Below are positions 3,915-6,527 of a DNA stretch of 6,527 bases, one piece after another; position 1 is the first letter of the stretch, and each line of letters opens with the position of its first letter. The translations under genes were made by a program, and so were the position numbers. Source of the DNA: Anaerolineaceae bacterium (GTDB taxonomy: Bacteria > Chloroflexota > Anaerolineae > Anaerolineales > Anaerolineaceae); NCBI GenBank assembly GCA_003532515.1, contig DOEX01000279.1, positions 1 through 6,527 of the forward strand, given 5' to 3'. The notes beneath the pieces were generated by a model that did not search any database, had not been told where the DNA came from, and worked only from the letters and a program-made list of their open reading frames with translations.

Positions 3915-6527
3915 TTACCTCATGATGAGAGGCAGATACAGGTTCTTCAAGGCTTCAAGAATTGTCACTGTCGCAACAGCGCCTTCCTCTACCGTGCCAG
4001 GTTTGTCGTTATCATGCATGGCAACGTTGGTCAGAAGACCAGCCGGAGCGCCCTCATCCACGGTCACCTGGAAGGTGATCACGTGGGCTTCGGCAGGGAC
4101 ATATTTCCAGTCAAAGCAGATGGCAGAGCCATCTTCGATTGACAGTGCGGGATCGTTATAGCTGATCAGGTTGCCTGCTGTTCCATCGGCATTCTCGAGA
4201 CCAATGGTAGCTGTTGCGTCAGCAAGCAGGTCAGGATGAATGTTGTCGAAGGCGTAAACGATTTCGTAAGCGCCAGGTGCATTATCCGGCTGCAGGAAGT
4301 ACCCTACTTCCACATCCAATGTCACAGCAGTATCACCATCGTATAAGTAAAGGTCGTCGTACTCTATCGTCGCAAAAGAGGTACCGTCGCCCACCATGGT
4401 GACACCCTTGTTTGTGGCTGCGTCGTACTGGATCACAAAATCATCCCAGAACATAGCCAGAATATTATTGGGGTCTAACGGATCGGGTAGCTCTTGGTTG
4501 TTGTAATCAATATCGTTCATGGCAAATCCAGCGTAACCATCATCGGTGAATTCCATGCCAATGTAGTCCACACCATAATAGTTGAAAGGCGCATAAGTCG
4601 AGAAGGTGCCGTACCACTTGGAATCTCCAGAAATCGATGCTGAAGTCGAGAAGCCTAAGCTGGTTGTTTTCCAATCCAGGTAAGCATCGGTCGGGTCGCC
4701 ATCAGGCATGATTGCCAGGGTACAGGCAGCATCCTCGGCGCTGGTTGTGCTCAGATATTTCCAAGCGCCAGCAGCAACTGTGCCTGCCCAGGAAATGGTA
4801 TTGGTCCCGGCATCATAAGCAGCGCCTGTTACTGAATCGGGCACGTAAGTTACGCCTTCAGGCAGGGCATCCTCAATGGTAAAGAGTGTATCGGTATCTT
4901 CGAAATTGGTTACCTCGATGGTGTAGGTGATCACATCGCCAACCCCAGCTTCAGTAACATCAGCGGTCTTCACCACGTCATCCGCCAGGCGGACGATATC
5001 CAGATCAGTCGAGCCAATCCACAATTCGCAGTCGGTATCAGCACAGGTTTCGAAGTAACCATACATGCGATCGCCCTCGGAGGTATCTTCATTCCAGGCA
5101 ATATCCATGCTGAAGGGTACCCCAGCAGGGTTGGTGGCAGGCACGATCACATCGTAATTACCCACCTCAGGAGACAAAGGAACGATGGCGCTTGCCAGGG
5201 TGACCGTGTCACCAACCGCGCCATTCCAGTTTTGGACAACAATGAAGTAGGTATCAACAGCAGGCCAGTAAATCCAGTCCTTAGGCGCATTCAGATATTC
5301 CAGGACGGCACCGGTTGCACTACTGGCAACCAGGTAGTCAGCTGAAGAAAGCATGCCATCACCGTTCTGGTCATAATACAGGAACATGTCCAGATCAAGT
5401 GAGGTTGACTCTGTAATTTCAGCCACAAGCCGAATTGAATAGGCAGGCACGTCAAACTTCTTCACGAACACCTGGCTTATATCATCCACCGGATCAGAGT
5501 TGGTTGGGTCTGGATCCAAGGTGAAGGTTTCCAAATCCGCGACAACCAGACCAGATTCGTAGGTGTTGCCATCCGTGATTTCCACGGCAACCAGGTCACT
5601 GACTGTTTCAAGGGCAGCATCGCGATGCGTTTCAAAGCGCAGGAAGGATGGAATGTTGCTGGAAGTGGGCAGAACTGCCAACGGGATATGGACATCGGCG
5701 ATCGGTGCACCTGTGCCAACAATTCCTGTCACGAGCACATCATCTACCTGCCACCACCAATCCCAATCTGGGGCTACGTAATGGAAACGGAGTGTCACTG
5801 TGGTTTGTCCCGCGTAAGCGGAAAGATCAACTATTTCGGTCCGAGGTCCTCGGAAATCAGCACTGTCATAGTGGAAAACATTCGTCCAAGTGGTTCCGCC
5901 ATCAAGGCTAACGTCCACATACCCGTCATCGACGTTGCCGTAGTCATTGAAATCGGACTTAAACTGAAGGCTGACGCCATCAAACCCGCTGAAATCCAAA
6001 GAGGGGGAGATCATCCAGGTGTCCATTGCATCACCACAGTAATCAGAATTTGCATCTGCGGCTAGCCCTGTTCCACCTGTAAGGTTGCTTGATTCTGTAT
6101 CTGTGCTACTTAACCACGTATCACAAGAATCAGGCTCAGCGTCTATTGTCCAACCAGCGGGTGGCCAAACTTCGAAACCCTCTGATAGTAATTCTGTGCT
6201 GTCTCCAAGATGTACATCATCGGTCAGGAATTCAATGGAACCGAAAAGCCATTCATCGCTTGGGAACGCAGAGACATCTGCTGTGAAGGTGATTACCTGC
6301 TCAGCCCCGGGGTTAATAGTAAATGTTGCAGGAGCAACCGTTACCCATTCGGGTGTGACAACAGTGTAGGAAGCAGAAGCATTTGCCACACTGGTGAAGG
6401 TACGCGTCCAGGTGCATTCACCGACGCACTTGCTGCTATACAAGCTGGCAAGGTTCAAGCTTGAAGGTGTGCCGTCCAATGTAGGATCAGCTGCCTCAAA
6501 GTTTTCAATTGTCTCGTCCATTACCAA
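3915..6527 (-). CDS. Large exported multidomain protein, probable subtilase-type C-terminal region (5' end outside window)
   Basis: These are the last 870 codons of an open frame that runs off the window; the TTG/ATG codons at the edge need not be the start. Residues below are counted from the edge. About 24-104 resemble the Fn3-like domain that follows the catalytic domain of S8 subtilases (CVGECTWTRT at 34-43; FGSIEFLT at 95-102). About 113-268 is a jelly-roll of choice-of-anchor-J/MAM type (GFEVWPPAGWT; DGYVDVSLDGGTTW; WWWQVDDVLV). HIPLAVLP (280-287) reads like the last strand of the Fn3-like domain. About 348-450 is a beta-sandwich of pre-peptidase C-terminal (PPC) style with an EF-hand-like calcium loop, DQNGDGMLSSAD (386-397). 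DUF11-like sequence (517-589) is interrupted by a 220-residue module (FWDDFV at 693-698) and resumes at 813-857. The end is YLPLIMR. The many D/E/T/S residues and four cysteine pairs (34/38, 135/164, 495/500, 602/804) fit an extracellular protein. No catalytic triad is in view, so protease identity is inferred. Confidence 0.85.
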   Translation of the reverse strand: MVMDETIENFEAADPTLDGTPSSLNLASLYSSKCVGECTWTRTFTSVANASASYTVVTPEWVTVAPATFTINPGAEQVITFTADVSAFPSDEWLFGSIEFLTDDVHLGDSTELLSEGFEVWPPAGWTIDAEPDSCDTWLSSTDTESSNLTGGTGLAADANSDYCGDAMDTWMISPSLDFSGFDGVSLQFKSDFNDYGNVDDGYVDVSLDGGTTWTNVFHYDSADFRGPRTEIVDLSAYAGQTTVTLRFHYVAPDWDWWWQVDDVLVTGIVGTGAPIADVHIPLAVLPTSSNIPSFLRFETHRDAALETVSDLVAVEITDGNTYESGLVVADLETFTLDPDPTNSDPVDDISQVFVKKFDVPAYSIRLVAEITESTSLDLDMFLYYDQNGDGMLSSADYLVASSATGAVLEYLNAPKDWIYWPAVDTYFIVVQNWNGAVGDTVTLASAIVPLSPEVGNYDVIVPATNPAGVPFSMDIAWNEDTSEGDRMYGYFETCADTDCELWIGSTDLDIVRLADDVVKTADVTEAGVGDVITYTIEVTNFEDTDTLFTIEDALPEGVTYVPDSVTGAAYDAGTNTISWAGTVAAGAWKYLSTTSAEDAACTLAIMPDGDPTDAYLDWKTTSLGFSTSASISGDSKWYGTFSTYAPFNYYGVDYIGMEFTDDGYAGFAMNDIDYNNQELPDPLDPNNILAMFWDDFVIQYDAATNKGVTMVGDGTSFATIEYDDLYLYDGDTAVTLDVEVGYFLQPDNAPGAYEIVYAFDNIHPDLLADATATIGLENADGTAGNLISYNDPALSIEDGSAICFDWKYVPAEAHVITFQVTVDEGAPAGLLTNVAMHDNDKPGTVEEGAVATVTILEALKNLYLPLIMR

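Noticed and set aside
5563..6065. Plus-strand frames of up to 146 codons within the large gene
   Set aside because: They are antisense shadows of a repetitive beta-protein gene. They have no ribosome sites and no coherent protein features.
3915..6527. Naming the large protein a subtilisin-like protease outright
   Set aside because: No Asp/His/Ser catalytic motif is inside the window. Only the accessory C-terminal domains support the link.

Overview
The window looks like a chromosomal segment of a Chloroflexota bacterium, most likely class Anaerolineae. The clues are a bacterial Rho followed by a membrane-anchored LysM/M23 peptidase, a very large acidic secreted multidomain protein with a subtilase-type C-terminal architecture, and protein ends of the form YLP-[L/F]-[I/L]-x-R. 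I associate such ends with exported Chloroflexota proteins. The lineage is an inference from protein style; no marker phylogeny was possible.

Layout. (1) 51-449, plus strand: an unrecognised 132-residue protein whose acidic tail ends DDLPF, like the tail of single-stranded DNA-binding protein. It is closed by a strong intrinsic terminator (481-507). (2) 508-660: a short gap with no confident gene. (3) 3363-661, minus strand: a promoter, a roughly 160-nt leader, rho, a LysM/M23 peptidase gene and tRNA-Arg(CCU). They lie close together, with only 21 bp between the peptidase stop and the tRNA, and the first clear terminator is the hairpin directly after the tRNA (661-685). (4) 3426-3600, minus strand: a 40-codon remnant that keeps a secreted-protein C-terminus (IYLPFLTR) and is followed by a perfect 17-bp inverted repeat. 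(5) 3601-3816: AT-rich sequence without genes. (6) 3817-6527, minus strand: the last 870 codons of a large exported protein with its own terminator. Its 5' part lies outside the window.

How the parts relate. The rho and peptidase genes probably form one operon that reads through or next to the tRNA gene. They join a housekeeping transcription termination factor to a cell-wall hydrolase, and no functional link between the two is evident. The large protein is probably the C-terminal half of a secreted S8-type protease or a related adhesin. It contains two beta-sandwich domains that each appear to be split by an inserted domain near their last hairpin. It shares its C-terminal tip with the remnant next door, which suggests that the tip is a sorting or anchoring signal. 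The main leads are this tip, the nested domain architecture, and the SSB-like tail on the small protein. I saw no CRISPR array, insertion sequence, integrase or phage gene.
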